A stretch of DNA of 64,000 nt from Comamonadaceae bacterium (GCA_947476285.1 CANJPU010000015.1:1-64000), one strand, 5' to 3'. Positions 8,732-18,532 are shown, counted from the stretch's first letter. Notes: generated by a model from the sequence alone, not told the origin. Program-made: numbers and translations.

Positions 8732-9715
8732 ATGAAGAAAACCATGTTCAATCGCAGAAGCCTGCTGACGCTTGGCGCCGCTTCACTCTGGACCTGGCCT
8801 GCGCTCAGTCAGACGTTCCCATCCAGACCGCTGCGCATCGTGGTGCCCAACGCGGCGGGCGGCGCAGCCGACATCACCGCGCGCACGGTGGGTCAGAAGA
8901 TGGCCGCCGCGCTCGGTCAGAGTGTGGTGATAGAGAACAAGCCCAGCGCCGGCGGGGTTGTCGCCGGGGAAGGTGTGGCGCGGTCAGAGCCCGATGGCCA
9001 CACCCTGCTGCTGGTCTCCAGCGGTACGGCGGTAAGCGCGGCGCTTTTCAAGTCATTGCCTTTTGATACGCAGAAAGACTTTGCGCCGGTTTCCATGCTG
9101 GCCACATTCGATTTGGCCATTGTGGTGAAAGAGGGCGGGCGCATCAAGACGCTGAGCGAACTGCTGGCCTATGCACGGGCCAACCCTGGGCGGCTCAACC
9201 TGGGTACGCCGCAGATTGGCACCACGCAGAATCTGGCGGCTGAGCTGTTCAAGGCAACAGCGGGCGTGGATCTGCAGGTCGTGCCTTTCAACGGCACGCC
9301 AGCGGTGCTCACTGCACTGCGTGGTGAGCAACTCGATGCTGCCATCGACATCCTTGGTCCACTGATGCCGCAGATTTCCTCGCATGCGCTGATGCCACTG
9401 GCCGTGCTCGGCGCGCAGCGCACGGCGCAACTGCCCAATGTGCCCGCGGTACGCGAGAGCGGCGGCAGCTTGGCGGTGTTCAATGTCTCATCATGGAACG
9501 GCTTGGCTGTGCCGGCCAGGACGCCGACCGAAGTGGTTGAGCGCCTCAGCCGTGAAGTGCGGGCCGCGCTGGCTCAGCCCGATGTCAAGGCCAAGCTGCT
9601 CGAATTGAACCTGCTTGCGCAGGGCAGCACGCCCGCGCAATTGAGCGAGCACATGGCTGCCGATATCCGGCGCTGGAGCGACGTGATCGCGCGCGCGAAA
9701 ATTCCGCGGCAGTGA
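8732..9715 (+). CDS. Bug-family solute receptor (tripartite tricarboxylate transporter type)
   Basis: 327 residues. Export signal of about 28 residues (KKTMFNRRSLLTLGAASLWTW, with an RRS that could be Tat-like), then the Bug signature FPSRPLRIVVPNAAGGAADITAR. Bug proteins are high-affinity periplasmic receptors for carboxylates and aromatics, usually serving TctAB membrane partners encoded elsewhere. None is adjacent here, so it is an orphan receptor. It follows the ABC operon and converges on the LysR regulator, 3 bases between stop codons, and may serve uptake of protocatechuate-pathway substrates. Confidence 0.9.
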   Translation: MKKTMFNRRSLLTLGAASLWTWPALSQTFPSRPLRIVVPNAAGGAADITARTVGQKMAAALGQSVVIENKPSAGGVVAGEGVARSEPDGHTLLLVSSGTAVSAALFKSLPFDTQKDFAPVSMLATFDLAIVVKEGGRIKTLSELLAYARANPGRLNLGTPQIGTTQNLAAELFKATAGVDLQVVPFNGTPAVLTALRGEQLDAAIDILGPLMPQISSHALMPLAVLGAQRTAQLPNVPAVRESGGSLAVFNVSSWNGLAVPARTPTEVVERLSREVRAALAQPDVKAKLLELNLLAQGSTPAQLSEHMAADIRRWSDVIARAKIPRQ

Positions 9716-9718
9716 TAA

Positions 9719-10645
9719 TCACTTGAGGCGACCCTCGCCCGGCGCCAGTAACTTGCGCGTGAGCTGCTGTATCAACTGAAACGCCGCTTTCTGGGTGAGG
9801 GTGGCCGGCCTCTGTGAACTCATGGCCGTCGACAATTTGCTTCGCAATGTCGGTGCGCTGATGGGCCGGATGGCAAAGGCCTGGGGCCGGGCCGAAGTGG
9901 TCACCGCGTTGCGCGAGAGCACGGCGGCGCCTGCGCCGTCTTCCACCAGATCAAGAATGGCTGCCACGCCGTCGATTTCCAGTGCCACCTGAGGGCGACA
10001 CCCCAAGTTGGCCATCTCGGCTTCCACCAACATGCGAATCGCATTGGGCCGGCTGGGGATGACCAGGGGCACCTTGGCGACTTCGCGCAAGGGCACGGGC
10101 CTGGGCTTGGTGACGGCTCGTGACTTGGCCGACTGAGCTTGGACCAGAAAGAGCTGTTCTTCCAAGAGTGGCGTCAGCTCAACATCGGGTACCGGGCTGG
10201 CGTTATACAAGAGCGCGATGTCCAAGCGCCCCGTGGCCAAAGATTCGTGCATGCCCACCGACAGCCCTTCACTGATGGAAAGGCTTGCATCGGGCATGCG
10301 CAGGCGGAACTCGCGGATCAAGGGCACGGCCAATAGCTTGGCCACGCTGGGCGGCAGGCCGATGGCCACGCGCCCAGCCAAGGCGCCGCGCACCCGGCCC
10401 AATTCTTCACGGGCGCGCTCGACCTGATGCAAGATGCCGCGCCCGTGCTCCAGTAAAAGCTTGCCTGCCTCGGTTGGGGCGGCGCCCCGGCCGTTGCGGG
10501 TCAGCAGGCTCTGGCGTAGCTCCACTTCCAGCAGCCGCACCTGCCGGCTCAGTGCAGGCTGGGCCACATTCAGAGCGACGCCGGCACGGGTGAAGCTGCC
10601 CAGCTCTGCGACGCGAACAAAATATTCAAGCTGTTTCAGATCCAT
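9719..10645 (-). CDS. LysR-family regulator, probable activator of the protocatechuate operon
   Basis: 308 residues. N-terminal winged helix-turn-helix (MDLKQLEYFVRVAELGSFTRA, LNVAQPALSRQVRLLE) followed by a substrate-binding-like effector domain from about residue 90. It is transcribed away from the pmd operon, with about 117 bases between the starts, the classic LysR arrangement in which the protein autoregulates and activates the divergent genes with a pathway intermediate as co-inducer. That role is inferred from position. It may be the counterpart of PmdR, but I do not claim orthology. Confidence 0.88.
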   Translation of the reverse strand: MDLKQLEYFVRVAELGSFTRAGVALNVAQPALSRQVRLLEVELRQSLLTRNGRGAAPTEAGKLLLEHGRGILHQVERAREELGRVRGALAGRVAIGLPPSVAKLLAVPLIREFRLRMPDASLSISEGLSVGMHESLATGRLDIALLYNASPVPDVELTPLLEEQLFLVQAQSAKSRAVTKPRPVPLREVAKVPLVIPSRPNAIRMLVEAEMANLGCRPQVALEIDGVAAILDLVEDGAGAAVLSRNAVTTSARPQAFAIRPISAPTLRSKLSTAMSSQRPATLTQKAAFQLIQQLTRKLLAPGEGRLK

Positions 10646-10673
10646 GCGATTGCCAAGCTAGCCGCCAATTTCA

Positions 10674-10692
10674 ATAACATCGAATGAATTAT
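10674..10692. promoter_or_regulatory. Candidate LysR box
   Basis: A dyad ATAA-N11-TTAT lies 28 bases upstream of the LysR start, between it and the pmd operon. It has the T-N11-A form bound by LysR-family proteins and the expected place. Other AT-rich dyads could exist in the same interval, so this is moderate evidence only. Confidence 0.4.
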
Positions 10693-10762
10693 GCCGAAAT
10701 GCAATACCTGATAGTTGGCGGGTGAGCTATCCGCTAAGCACAGGCGCGGCCACAATCGCCGC

Positions 10763-11443
10763 ATGCTCAAGTGCATCTCCTCCATGGCCACCCGACAGGT
10801 GCTGGCCCAGATGGCTGCCGCCTTCGAGGCTGCCAGCGGCTGCACCGTCGAAATCGAATCGCTTGGCGGCGTGGACGCGCTGCGGCGTGTGCAGTCGGGT
10901 GAGGCCTTCGATGCCGTGTTTCTGGCTGCCGATGCGATTGACCAGCTGATCGCACAAGGCCGTATTGTGCCCGGCAGCAAGCGCGATCTGATGCGCTCGC
11001 CCGTGGCGGTGGCGGTGCGCGCCGGCGCGCCGCAGCCCCACATTGGAAGCGAGCAGGCCTTGCGTGAGGCCGTGCTGGCTTGCCCCCACATTGGTTACTC
11101 CACTGGACCCAGCGGCGTGGCCTTGATGGCATTGTTCGAACGCTGGGGCATTGCGTCCGCCGTGCGCGAGCGACTCGTGCAGGCTCGGCCGGGTGTTCCG
11201 GTCGGCACGCTGCTTGCGCGTGGCGAAGTGTCGCTGGGTTTTCAGCAACTGAGCGAGTTGATGAATCTGGAAGGCATCGATCTTGTTGGCACATTGCCAG
11301 AAGCGGTGCAGATCGTCACTACTTTTTCGGCCGGCTTGTGTGCTGGCAGCGCGCAGGCAGACGCGGTGCATCGCATGCTTGCATTCATGGCCGGCCCACA
11401 GGCGCTTGATGCAAAGCGGCGTCACGGCATGGAGCCGATATGA
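10763..11443 (+). CDS. ModA-like substrate-binding-fold protein without a signal peptide
   Basis: 226 residues resembling type II periplasmic binding proteins of the molybdate group (AAFEAASGCTVEIESLGG start, FDAVFLAADAIDQLI, IGYSTGPSGVALM, and a C-terminal HRMLAFMAGPQALDAKRRHGMEP tail). Unlike ModA it has no hydrophobic export signal from any possible start (10715, 10763), so it probably stays in the cytoplasm. It is the first gene of the pmd operon, 13 bases before pmdE. The ribosome site is weak. Possible roles are ligand sensing, or an enzyme of the pathway such as an oxalomesaconate isomerase; neither is shown by the sequence. Confidence 0.7.
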   Translation: MLKCISSMATRQVLAQMAAAFEAASGCTVEIESLGGVDALRRVQSGEAFDAVFLAADAIDQLIAQGRIVPGSKRDLMRSPVAVAVRAGAPQPHIGSEQALREAVLACPHIGYSTGPSGVALMALFERWGIASAVRERLVQARPGVPVGTLLARGEVSLGFQQLSELMNLEGIDLVGTLPEAVQIVTTFSAGLCAGSAQADAVHRMLAFMAGPQALDAKRRHGMEPI

Positions 11444-11456
11444 AAGGAGTCAACGC

Positions 11457-12494
11457 ATGAGCCTCGTCATCGATTGCCACGGCCACTACACCACTGCGCC
11501 CAAGGCGCTGGAAGACTGGCGCAACAAACAGATTGCCGGCATCAAGGATACAGCGGTGCGCCCCAAGGCGTCGGATCTGAAGATCAGCGACGACGAGCTG
11601 CGCGAATCGATTGAGAGCAACCAGTTGCGCCTGATGAAGGAGCGCGGCAGCGACATCACGCTGTTCTCGCCGCGCGCGAGCTTCATGGCCCATCACATCG
11701 GCGACTTCAATGTGTCTTCCACCTGGGCCGCAATTTGCAATGAGCTGTGCTATCGGGTGAGCAAGCTCTTTCCCGATAATTTTGTGCCGGTGGCCATGCT
11801 GCCGCAGTCGCCCGGTGTCGATCCCAAGACCTGCATTCCCGAGCTGGAGCGTTGCGTCAATGAGTACGGCAATGTCGGCATCAACCTGAACCCCGACCCA
11901 TCGGGCGGCCACTGGACCAGTCCACCGCTGTCGGACAAGCATTGGTATCCGATTTACGAAAAGATGGTGCAGTACGACATCCCGGCGATGATTCATGTCA
12001 GCACCAGTTGCAACGCCTGCTTTCACACGACAGGCGCGCATTATCTGAATGCCGACACCACCGCCTTCATGCAGTGCCTCACTTCCGACCTGTTCAAGGA
12101 CTTCCCCACGCTGCGCTTTCTGATTCCGCACGGTGGCGGCGCAGTGCCCTATCACTGGGGGCGCTTTCGCGGCCTGGCGCAGGAGCTAAAAAAACCGCTG
12201 CTCACCGAGCACCTGCTCCGCAACATCTTCTTCGACACCTGCGTCTACCACCAGCCAGGCATTGATCTTCTCAACACGGTCATACCGGTGAACAACGTGC
12301 TGTTTGCTTCCGAAATGATCGGAGCGGTACGCGGCATAGACCCGGAAACCGGCCACTACTACGACGACACCCGGCGCTACATCGAGTCTTCGAAAATTCT
12401 GAGCCAGGAAGACCGGCATCAGATCTATGAGGCCAATGCGCGGCGGGTGTTTCCGCGGCTCGATGCCTTGCTCAAATCAAGGGCCGCAGCATGA
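11457..12494 (+). CDS. pmdE: 4-oxalomesaconate hydratase (LigJ/PmdE type)
   Basis: 345-residue amidohydrolase-2 family enzyme. In the protocatechuate 4,5-cleavage pathway it hydrates 4-oxalomesaconate to 4-carboxy-4-hydroxy-2-oxoadipate in the cytoplasm. The metal-binding start DCHGHYTT lies at residues 4-11, and further candidates are His in [22 protein letters not shown] and the Glu in FASEMIGAV. Length fits LigJ (about 340). An AAGGAG site 8 bases before the ATG at 11457 decides the start over an in-frame upstream start at 11283. The order E-F-D-A-B-C is that of the Comamonas pmd operon. Confidence 0.88.
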   Translation: MSLVIDCHGHYTTAPKALEDWRNKQIAGIKDTAVRPKASDLKISDDELRESIESNQLRLMKERGSDITLFSPRASFMAHHIGDFNVSSTWAAICNELCYRVSKLFPDNFVPVAMLPQSPGVDPKTCIPELERCVNEYGNVGINLNPDPSGGHWTSPPLSDKHWYPIYEKMVQYDIPAMIHVSTSCNACFHTTGAHYLNADTTAFMQCLTSDLFKDFPTLRFLIPHGGGAVPYHWGRFRGLAQELKKPLLTEHLLRNIFFDTCVYHQPGIDLLNTVIPVNNVLFASEMIGAVRGIDPETGHYYDDTRRYIESSKILSQEDRHQIYEANARRVFPRLDALLKSRAAA

Positions 12495-12522
12495 ATTTGC
12501 AGCGGCCACACCTGGAGACATC

Positions 12523-13206
12523 ATGAACACAATGGGCATTGTCAAACGCAACATCGTTCGCGCAGACGAGCAGGCCACCCGATCGCTGTGTCGCTTCGGT
12601 TCGGCCACAGTGCATGAGGCCATGGGCCGCGTGGGCCTGATGAAGCCGTATATGCGGCCGATCTACGCGGGCGCGCAGGTGTCCGGTACCGCAGTGACGG
12701 TGCTGCTGCATCCTGGTGACAACTGGATGATGCATGTGGTGGCTGAGCAAATTCAGCCCGGCGACATCGTGGTGGCCGCGCTCACCGCCGATTGCACCGA
12801 CGGATACTTCGGCGATCTGCTGGCCACTTCATTCATGGCGCGCGGCGCAATGGCGCTGGTGATCGACGCCGGCGCGCGCGATGTCAAGACCCTGACCGAG
12901 ATGGGCTTTCCGGTGTGGAGCAAATGCATCAGCGCCAAAGGCACGATCAAGGCCACCATCGGCTCGGTGAATGTGCCGGTGGTGTGCGCCGGTGCCTTGG
13001 TCAACCCCGGCGATGTGATCGTGGCCGATGATGACGGCGTGGTGGTGGTGCCCTCTGACTGGGCGGTGCGCACCTGCGAGGCGGCTGCCGCGCGCGAAGC
13101 CAGCGAAGGCGAGAAGCGCGCCAAGCTGGCATCGGGTGTGCTGGGCTTGGACATGTACAAGATGCGCGAGCCGCTGGAGAAGGCGGGGCTCAAGTACATC
13201 GATTGA
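12523..13206 (+). CDS. pmdF: 4-carboxy-4-hydroxy-2-oxoadipate aldolase (LigK/PmdF, RraA family)
   Basis: 227 residues, the length of LigK. It splits 4-carboxy-4-hydroxy-2-oxoadipate into pyruvate and oxaloacetate, the last step of the pathway, and usually also decarboxylates oxaloacetate. The RraA-type fold shows in [34 protein letters not shown] and the metal/substrate motif [12 protein letters not shown], with an Arg-Asp pair. GGAG lies 7 bases before the ATG at 12523; ATG at 12532 is an alternative. It starts 28 bases after pmdE. Confidence 0.92.
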   Translation: MNTMGIVKRNIVRADEQATRSLCRFGSATVHEAMGRVGLMKPYMRPIYAGAQVSGTAVTVLLHPGDNWMMHVVAEQIQPGDIVVAALTADCTDGYFGDLLATSFMARGAMALVIDAGARDVKTLTEMGFPVWSKCISAKGTIKATIGSVNVPVVCAGALVNPGDVIVADDDGVVVVPSDWAVRTCEAAAAREASEGEKRAKLASGVLGLDMYKMREPLEKAGLKYID

Positions 13207-13223
13207 TCGCTTTGCAGACGCCC

Positions 13224-14138
13224 ATGGAATTCAACAAAACCCCTGGCTGGCTAGACTGGTACGCCGGCCCCAGCAAGCCCCGATTCAAATTGCCCCCAGG
13301 CGCAGTCGATGCACATTGCCATGTGTTTGGACCGGGCCGCGAGTTTCCGTTCGCACCTGAGCGCAAGTACACGCCATGCGACGCCAGCAAGGATCAGCTG
13401 TTCGCGCTGCGCGACCATCTGGGGTTCGAGAAGAACGTCATCGTGCAGGCCACCTGTCATGGCGCGGACAACAGTGCGCTGCTCGATGCGCTGCGCCACG
13501 CAAAAGGCAAGGCCCGGGGCGTGGTGACGCTCAAGCGCGATGTGAGTGATGCGCAGTTGCAAGAGATGCATGCGGCCGGCGTGCGGGGTGTGCGCTTTAA
13601 CTTCGTCAAGCGCCTGGTTGACTTCACGCCCAGGGACGAGTTGATGGAGATCGCTGCGCGCATCGCTCCGCTGGGCTGGCATGTGGTGATCTATTTCGAG
13701 GCGGTTGACCTGCCGCAGCTGTGGGATTTCTTCACCGCGCTTCCCACCACGGTGGTGGTCGATCACATGGGCCGGCCTGATGTGAGTCTGCCAGTGGACG
13801 GCCCGCAGTTCGAGTTGTTCGTCAAGTTCATGCGCGAGCACCAGAATGTCTGGAGCAAGGTGAGCTGCCCCGAGCGGCTGAGCGTTGCGGGCCCGCCGGC
13901 ATTGAACGGCCAGCAGCAGGCTTACCGCGATGTCGTGCCCTTCGCCCGCCGTATCGTCGAGACCTTTCCCGATCGAGTCCTGTGGGGCACAGACTGGCCC
14001 CACCCCAATCTGAAGGACCATATGCCCGATGATGGCCTGCTGGTGGATTTCATTCCCCACATCGCCGTGACAGCGCAACTGCAACGAAAACTATTGGTGG
14101 AAAATCCCAATCGACTGTATTGGCCGCAGGAGACGTAA
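13224..14138 (+). CDS. pmdD: 2-pyrone-4,6-dicarboxylate hydrolase (LigI/PmdD)
   Basis: 304-residue amidohydrolase that opens the lactone 2-pyrone-4,6-dicarboxylate to 4-oxalomesaconate. The active-site start VDAHCHVFGPGREFPF, the VVVDHMGRPDV histidine and the C-terminal LWGTDWPHPN with its catalytic Asp are all present; unusually for the superfamily, LigI works without metal. The start could be the ATG at 13224 used here, or a TTG at 13203 that overlaps the pmdF stop; neither has a strong ribosome site. Confidence 0.92.
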   Translation: MEFNKTPGWLDWYAGPSKPRFKLPPGAVDAHCHVFGPGREFPFAPERKYTPCDASKDQLFALRDHLGFEKNVIVQATCHGADNSALLDALRHAKGKARGVVTLKRDVSDAQLQEMHAAGVRGVRFNFVKRLVDFTPRDELMEIAARIAPLGWHVVIYFEAVDLPQLWDFFTALPTTVVVDHMGRPDVSLPVDGPQFELFVKFMREHQNVWSKVSCPERLSVAGPPALNGQQQAYRDVVPFARRIVETFPDRVLWGTDWPHPNLKDHMPDDGLLVDFIPHIAVTAQLQRKLLVENPNRLYWPQET

Positions 14139-15379
<1,241 letters not shown>

Positions 15380-16330
15380 ATGAGCATCAAAGTGGCTCTG
15401 GCAGGCGCCGGCGCGTTTGGCATCAAGCATCTGGATGGCATCAAGCTCATTGAAGGTGTGGAGGTGGTGTCGCTGGTCGGCCGTGAGTTGGGCACAACCC
15501 GCGAGGTCGCCGCCAAGTACGGCATCGGGCATGTGTCGACCGACTTGGCCGACAGCCTTGCTCTGAAGGAAGTTGATGCGGTGATTCTGTGCACGCCCAC
15601 CCAGATGCATGCCGCTCAGGCCATTCAATGCATGCAGGCGGGCAAGCATGTGCAGGTGGAGATTCCGCTGGCCGACAGCCTGAAGGACGCGCATGCTGTG
15701 CTTGATATGCAGCACAAGACCGGCCTCGTCGCCATGTGCGGGCACACCCGGCGCTTCAATCCCAGCCACCAGTTCGTGCACAAGAAGATTGCCGCAGGCG
15801 AGTTCAACATCCAGCAGATGGATGTGCAGACATATTTCTTTCGCCGCAGCAACATGAATGCACTGGGCCAGCCGCGCAGTTGGACCGACCACCTGCTGTG
15901 GCACCATGCGGCCCACACAGTCGACTTGTTCGCTTGGCAATGCGCCAGTCCCATCATCAAAGCCAATGCCATGCAGGGGCCCATCCATCCGAAGCTGGGT
16001 ATCGCGATGGACATGAGCATCCAGCTGCAGGCGGCCAACGGCGCGATCTGCACCTTGTCATTGAGTTTCAACAATGATGGCCCCTTGGGCACCTTCTTTC
16101 GCTACATAGGCGACAGCGCAACTTATATTGCTCGGTACGACGACTTGTTCAACGGCAAGGAAGAAAAGATCGATGTCTCCAAGGTGGATGTGTCCATGAA
16201 CGGCATTGAGCTGCAGGACCGCGAGTTCTTCGCCGCCATCTCGCAGGGGCGCGAGCCCAATGCCAGTGTGGCGCAGGTGTTGCCGTGTTATGAGATCTTG
16301 CATCAGCTCGATCAGCAGCTTGCGGCCTAA
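15380..16330 (+). CDS. pmdC: 4-carboxy-2-hydroxymuconate-6-semialdehyde dehydrogenase (LigC/PmdC)
   Basis: 316-residue Gfo/Idh/MocA oxidoreductase. It oxidises the cyclised ring-cleavage product with NAD(P)+ to 2-pyrone-4,6-dicarboxylate, the substrate of PmdD. The Rossmann start VALAGAGAFGIKH and the VEIPLADSLKDAH (family EKP-type) motif are present, with WHHAAHTVDLFAW further on. It begins directly after the pmdB stop, completing the contiguous E-F-D-A-B-C set. Confidence 0.94.
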   Translation: MSIKVALAGAGAFGIKHLDGIKLIEGVEVVSLVGRELGTTREVAAKYGIGHVSTDLADSLALKEVDAVILCTPTQMHAAQAIQCMQAGKHVQVEIPLADSLKDAHAVLDMQHKTGLVAMCGHTRRFNPSHQFVHKKIAAGEFNIQQMDVQTYFFRRSNMNALGQPRSWTDHLLWHHAAHTVDLFAWQCASPIIKANAMQGPIHPKLGIAMDMSIQLQAANGAICTLSLSFNNDGPLGTFFRYIGDSATYIARYDDLFNGKEEKIDVSKVDVSMNGIELQDREFFAAISQGREPNASVAQVLPCYEILHQLDQQLAA

Positions 16331-16347
16331 GCCGGCACAATAGGCGG

Positions 16348-17346
16348 ATGCAAACACGACAAATCGGCCCCTTCCAGGTCAGCGCCGTCAGCCTGGGCTG
16401 CATGAATCTCAGCCATGCCTATGGCAAACCGCCCACTCGGGAGCAAGGCGAGCGGGTGCTGCTGGCGGCATTGGACGCTGGCGTCACGATGTTCGATACC
16501 GCGGCACTCTACGGCTTTGGCGCCAATGAAACCTTGCTCGGTCAGGTGCTGGCCAGCCATCGCAGCCGCTTTACCCTGGCCAGCAAGGGCGGCATGGGTG
16601 GGGTGCAGTTCCCCGAAGGCATCCGGCGGGTCATCGACGGCAGGCCTGAATCGATTCGCAAGCACTGCGAGGACAGCCTGCGCCGCTTGCAGACGGATGT
16701 GATCGATCTGTATTACTTGCACCGCTGGGACAAGAAAGTGCCCATCGAGGACAGCGTGGGTGCCATGTCCGACTTGGTACGCGCTGGCAAGGTGCGCACG
16801 CTGGGCTTGTCGGAAGTCTCCGCCGTCACACTGCGAAAAGCCCATGCGGTGCATCCCATCGCGGCGGTGCAGTCCGAGTATTCACTCTGGACTCGCAATC
16901 CGGAGATCGCGGTGCTGCAGGCTTGCCGCGACATTGGCGCCGCCTTTGTGGCGTTCAGCCCGGTTGCGCGCGGCTTTCTGTGCGATGCGGTGCCCGATGT
17001 TTCGGTGTTTGAGCCAAAAGACATCCGCGCCGCCATGCCCAGGTTTTTTCCAGACAATTACGCGGCCAATTTGAAACTGCTGACGCCCTACAAGGCGCTC
17101 GCGCAAGAGGTGGGCTGCACGCCCGCGCAACTGGCCCTGGCCTGGCTGCTGCACAAGGCGCCGCACATCATCCCCATTCCTGGCACCACCAGCGAGACCC
17201 ATGTGCGCGAGAACCTCGCCGCCGCCGACATCCGGCTTGGCGCGGGGCTGCTGGCGCGGCTGGAGGCCTTGATCAACCACAGCACGGTGAGCGGGCATCG
17301 CTACGCTGAGCAGGGGCGTGTTGAGGTCGATACCGAAGATTTTTGA
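16348..17346 (+). CDS. Aldo/keto reductase
   Basis: 332 residues, NADPH-dependent reductase of the AKR superfamily. The barrel motifs GVTMFDTAALYGFGANE (Asp and Tyr of the catalytic tetrad), SKGGMGG with Lys, DLYYLHRWDKKVPIED with His, and a C-terminal HIIPIPGTTSETHVRENLAA cofactor segment are visible. It follows pmdC by 17 bases on the same strand and is probably the last gene of the operon. No step of the pathway requires it, so it may reduce an aldehyde such as vanillin-type precursors; that is only a guess. Confidence 0.88.
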   Translation: MQTRQIGPFQVSAVSLGCMNLSHAYGKPPTREQGERVLLAALDAGVTMFDTAALYGFGANETLLGQVLASHRSRFTLASKGGMGGVQFPEGIRRVIDGRPESIRKHCEDSLRRLQTDVIDLYYLHRWDKKVPIEDSVGAMSDLVRAGKVRTLGLSEVSAVTLRKAHAVHPIAAVQSEYSLWTRNPEIAVLQACRDIGAAFVAFSPVARGFLCDAVPDVSVFEPKDIRAAMPRFFPDNYAANLKLLTPYKALAQEVGCTPAQLALAWLLHKAPHIIPIPGTTSETHVRENLAAADIRLGAGLLARLEALINHSTVSGHRYAEQGRVEVDTEDF

Positions 17347-17366
17347 CCTGGGTTTAACGTCGCCCC

Positions 17367-17406
17367 AAAAGAGAGAACCCGCCGGCCGTTCACACGGGCA
17401 GCGGGT
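17367..17406 (-). terminator. Rho-independent terminator of the small RNA candidate
   Basis: On the minus strand, ACCCGC (17401-17406) pairs with GCGGGT (17377-17382), with an inner CCGT/ACGG pair, followed by TCTCTCTTTT down to 17367. It ends the structured RNA and lies past the stop of the aldo/keto reductase on the other strand. Confidence 0.65.
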
Positions 17407-17549
17407 CTTGGAGACCCTGGCAGGCGCAACGGCCCTTGCCAGTCAAATGGCGTCTCCATCCATCCCGGTGCATGGAGCACCGGATCCTGACCAAGCGACT
17501 TAATCCCCTGGTCATAGTGCCCGGAAACCTTCGATTTCCATCTGGGCAC
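17367..17549 (-). ncRNA. Candidate structured small RNA with FNR-type promoter
   Basis: About 183 bases with no convincing protein, between two convergent genes. Read on the minus strand the RNA would begin at the G at 17549 with hairpin 1 (GTGCCC/GGGCAC, 17517-17522 with 17544-17549, inner GGAAA/TTTCC), then hairpin 2 (TGACCA/TGGTCA, 17488-17493 with 17509-17514), hairpin 3 (CCGGTG/CACCGG, 17465-17470 with 17478-17483), a two-part hairpin 4 (GGAGAC/GTCTCC, 17410-17415 with 17452-17457; inner CTGGCA/TGCCAG) and a terminator. A -10 box and an FNR-type site are placed correctly upstream. It does not match what I know of 6S RNA, tmRNA, RNase P or SRP RNA. Confidence 0.65.
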
Positions 17550-17555
17550 GGTTTA

Positions 17556-17596
17556 ACTATAGACAAGCTCGGCTCGGGCACTTTGATCTAGATCAG
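17556..17596 (-). promoter_or_regulatory. FNR/Anr-type class II promoter
   Basis: At 17583-17596 the plus strand reads TTGATCTAGATCAG, one base off the FNR consensus TTGAT-N4-ATCAA and containing a 12-base perfect palindrome. On the minus strand a -10 box TATAGT lies at 17561-17556. The centre of the site is 40.5-41.5 bases from the predicted first base (17549/17548), the spacing of FNR-activated class II promoters. No good -35 box is needed or seen. Confidence 0.6.
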
Positions 17597-17650
17597 GAAA
17601 AACATCAGAACTTCACAGAGCAAAGTCTGTTTCAAACCATCCAGCTCGCA

Positions 17651-18532
17651 TCAGGCGGCCTGCAAGGGTGCCACACGAGCGAGGAAGTCAATCACGGCAT
17701 TGCCAAAGATATCGTTTCGATCGCCTGCCACCATGTGCGCCGCATCGGTCACGTTGACGTATTCGCTATGCGGGCAAATCGCGAGGAATTGCTGCACGCC
17801 CTCTTCAGTCAGCACGTCCGACAGGCCTCCACGTACCAGCAGCGTGGGCAGCTTGAGCTGATGGGCGCAGGCCTCCAGGCGGATGCGCCGCTCCTCCAGA
17901 TTGCGCGTGCCTGCGCGGTAGCGTGGGTCCCAGTGCCAGTGATACTTGCCCTCGGGGCCGAGGCGAATATTCTTGGCCAGGCCGTCCAGGTTGCGCGGAC
18001 GCTGACGATGGGGTTGGTAGTTGCTGATGGCCAGCGCGACTTCTTCGAGTGTGTCGAAGCCGTCAGGTCGTTGTGACATGAAGCTGTGGATTTTGCCCAC
18101 GCCCTCGGGCTCAATGCGCGGTGCCACGTCCACCAGCACCAGGGCCTTGGCATCCACATGGCGTTCGCCGGCGGCGATCAGGCTGATCACGCCGCCCATG
18201 GACGCTCCAACCAGAACCGGGTGCGGTCTGCCAAGGGCCGCCAGCACGCGCTGCAAGTCCTGGATCATGTGATCGTGGCTGTAGGCGCCATCCGATGCCC
18301 AATCTGAATCGCCATGTCCACGCGCATCGAGCGCGATGGCGTAATAACCGGCCGCACCGAGAATCTCGCCAGTGCCCTTCCAGGCATGTCGGGTCTGGCC
18401 GCCGCCGTGTTGCAGCACCACCAGAGGCCCGTCGGGATTGCCCCATGCATCACCTGCGATGCTCACACCGCCGATGCCGGAAAATGTGTGCATTGGCGCT
18501 GGCGTTCCTGGGAGTCGGGTGCGTGAGGTCAT
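17651..18532 (-). CDS. Alpha/beta hydrolase
   Basis: 293-residue serine hydrolase. The oxyanion segment VLQHGGGQ, the nucleophile elbow VGASMGGV (Ser), an Asp candidate in VRGGLSDVL and the His in TDAAHMVAGD form the triad. ALDARGHGDSDW is the usual strand-4 motif of the epoxide hydrolase/haloperoxidase group. Start is uncertain: ATG at 18532 is used, with ATG at 18493 (MHTFSG) as alternative, neither with a good ribosome site. The substrate cannot be told; peroxidase annotations of this family should not be trusted. It converges on the small RNA and protocatechuate operon. Confidence 0.85.
   Translation of the reverse strand: MTSRTRLPGTPAPMHTFSGIGGVSIAGDAWGNPDGPLVVLQHGGGQTRHAWKGTGEILGAAGYYAIALDARGHGDSDWASDGAYSHDHMIQDLQRVLAALGRPHPVLVGASMGGVISLIAAGERHVDAKALVLVDVAPRIEPEGVGKIHSFMSQRPDGFDTLEEVALAISNYQPHRQRPRNLDGLAKNIRLGPEGKYHWHWDPRYRAGTRNLEERRIRLEACAHQLKLPTLLVRGGLSDVLTEEGVQQFLAICPHSEYVNVTDAAHMVAGDRNDIFGNAVIDFLARVAPLQAA

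Noticed and set aside
13203-13223. TTG at 13203 as the start of pmdD
   Set aside because: Possible by overlap with the pmdF stop, but an ATG only 21 bases later starts the conserved region, and the extra residues have no support.
17301-17549. 82-codon open frame on the minus strand over the small RNA candidate
   Set aside because: It starts at a GTG with no ribosome site, has no recognisable domain, and runs through all the stem-loops and the terminator into the aldo/keto reductase gene.
17367-17549. Identification of the structured element as 6S RNA, tmRNA, RNase P RNA or SRP RNA
   Set aside because: None of the conserved core sequences of these RNAs that I know is present on either strand.
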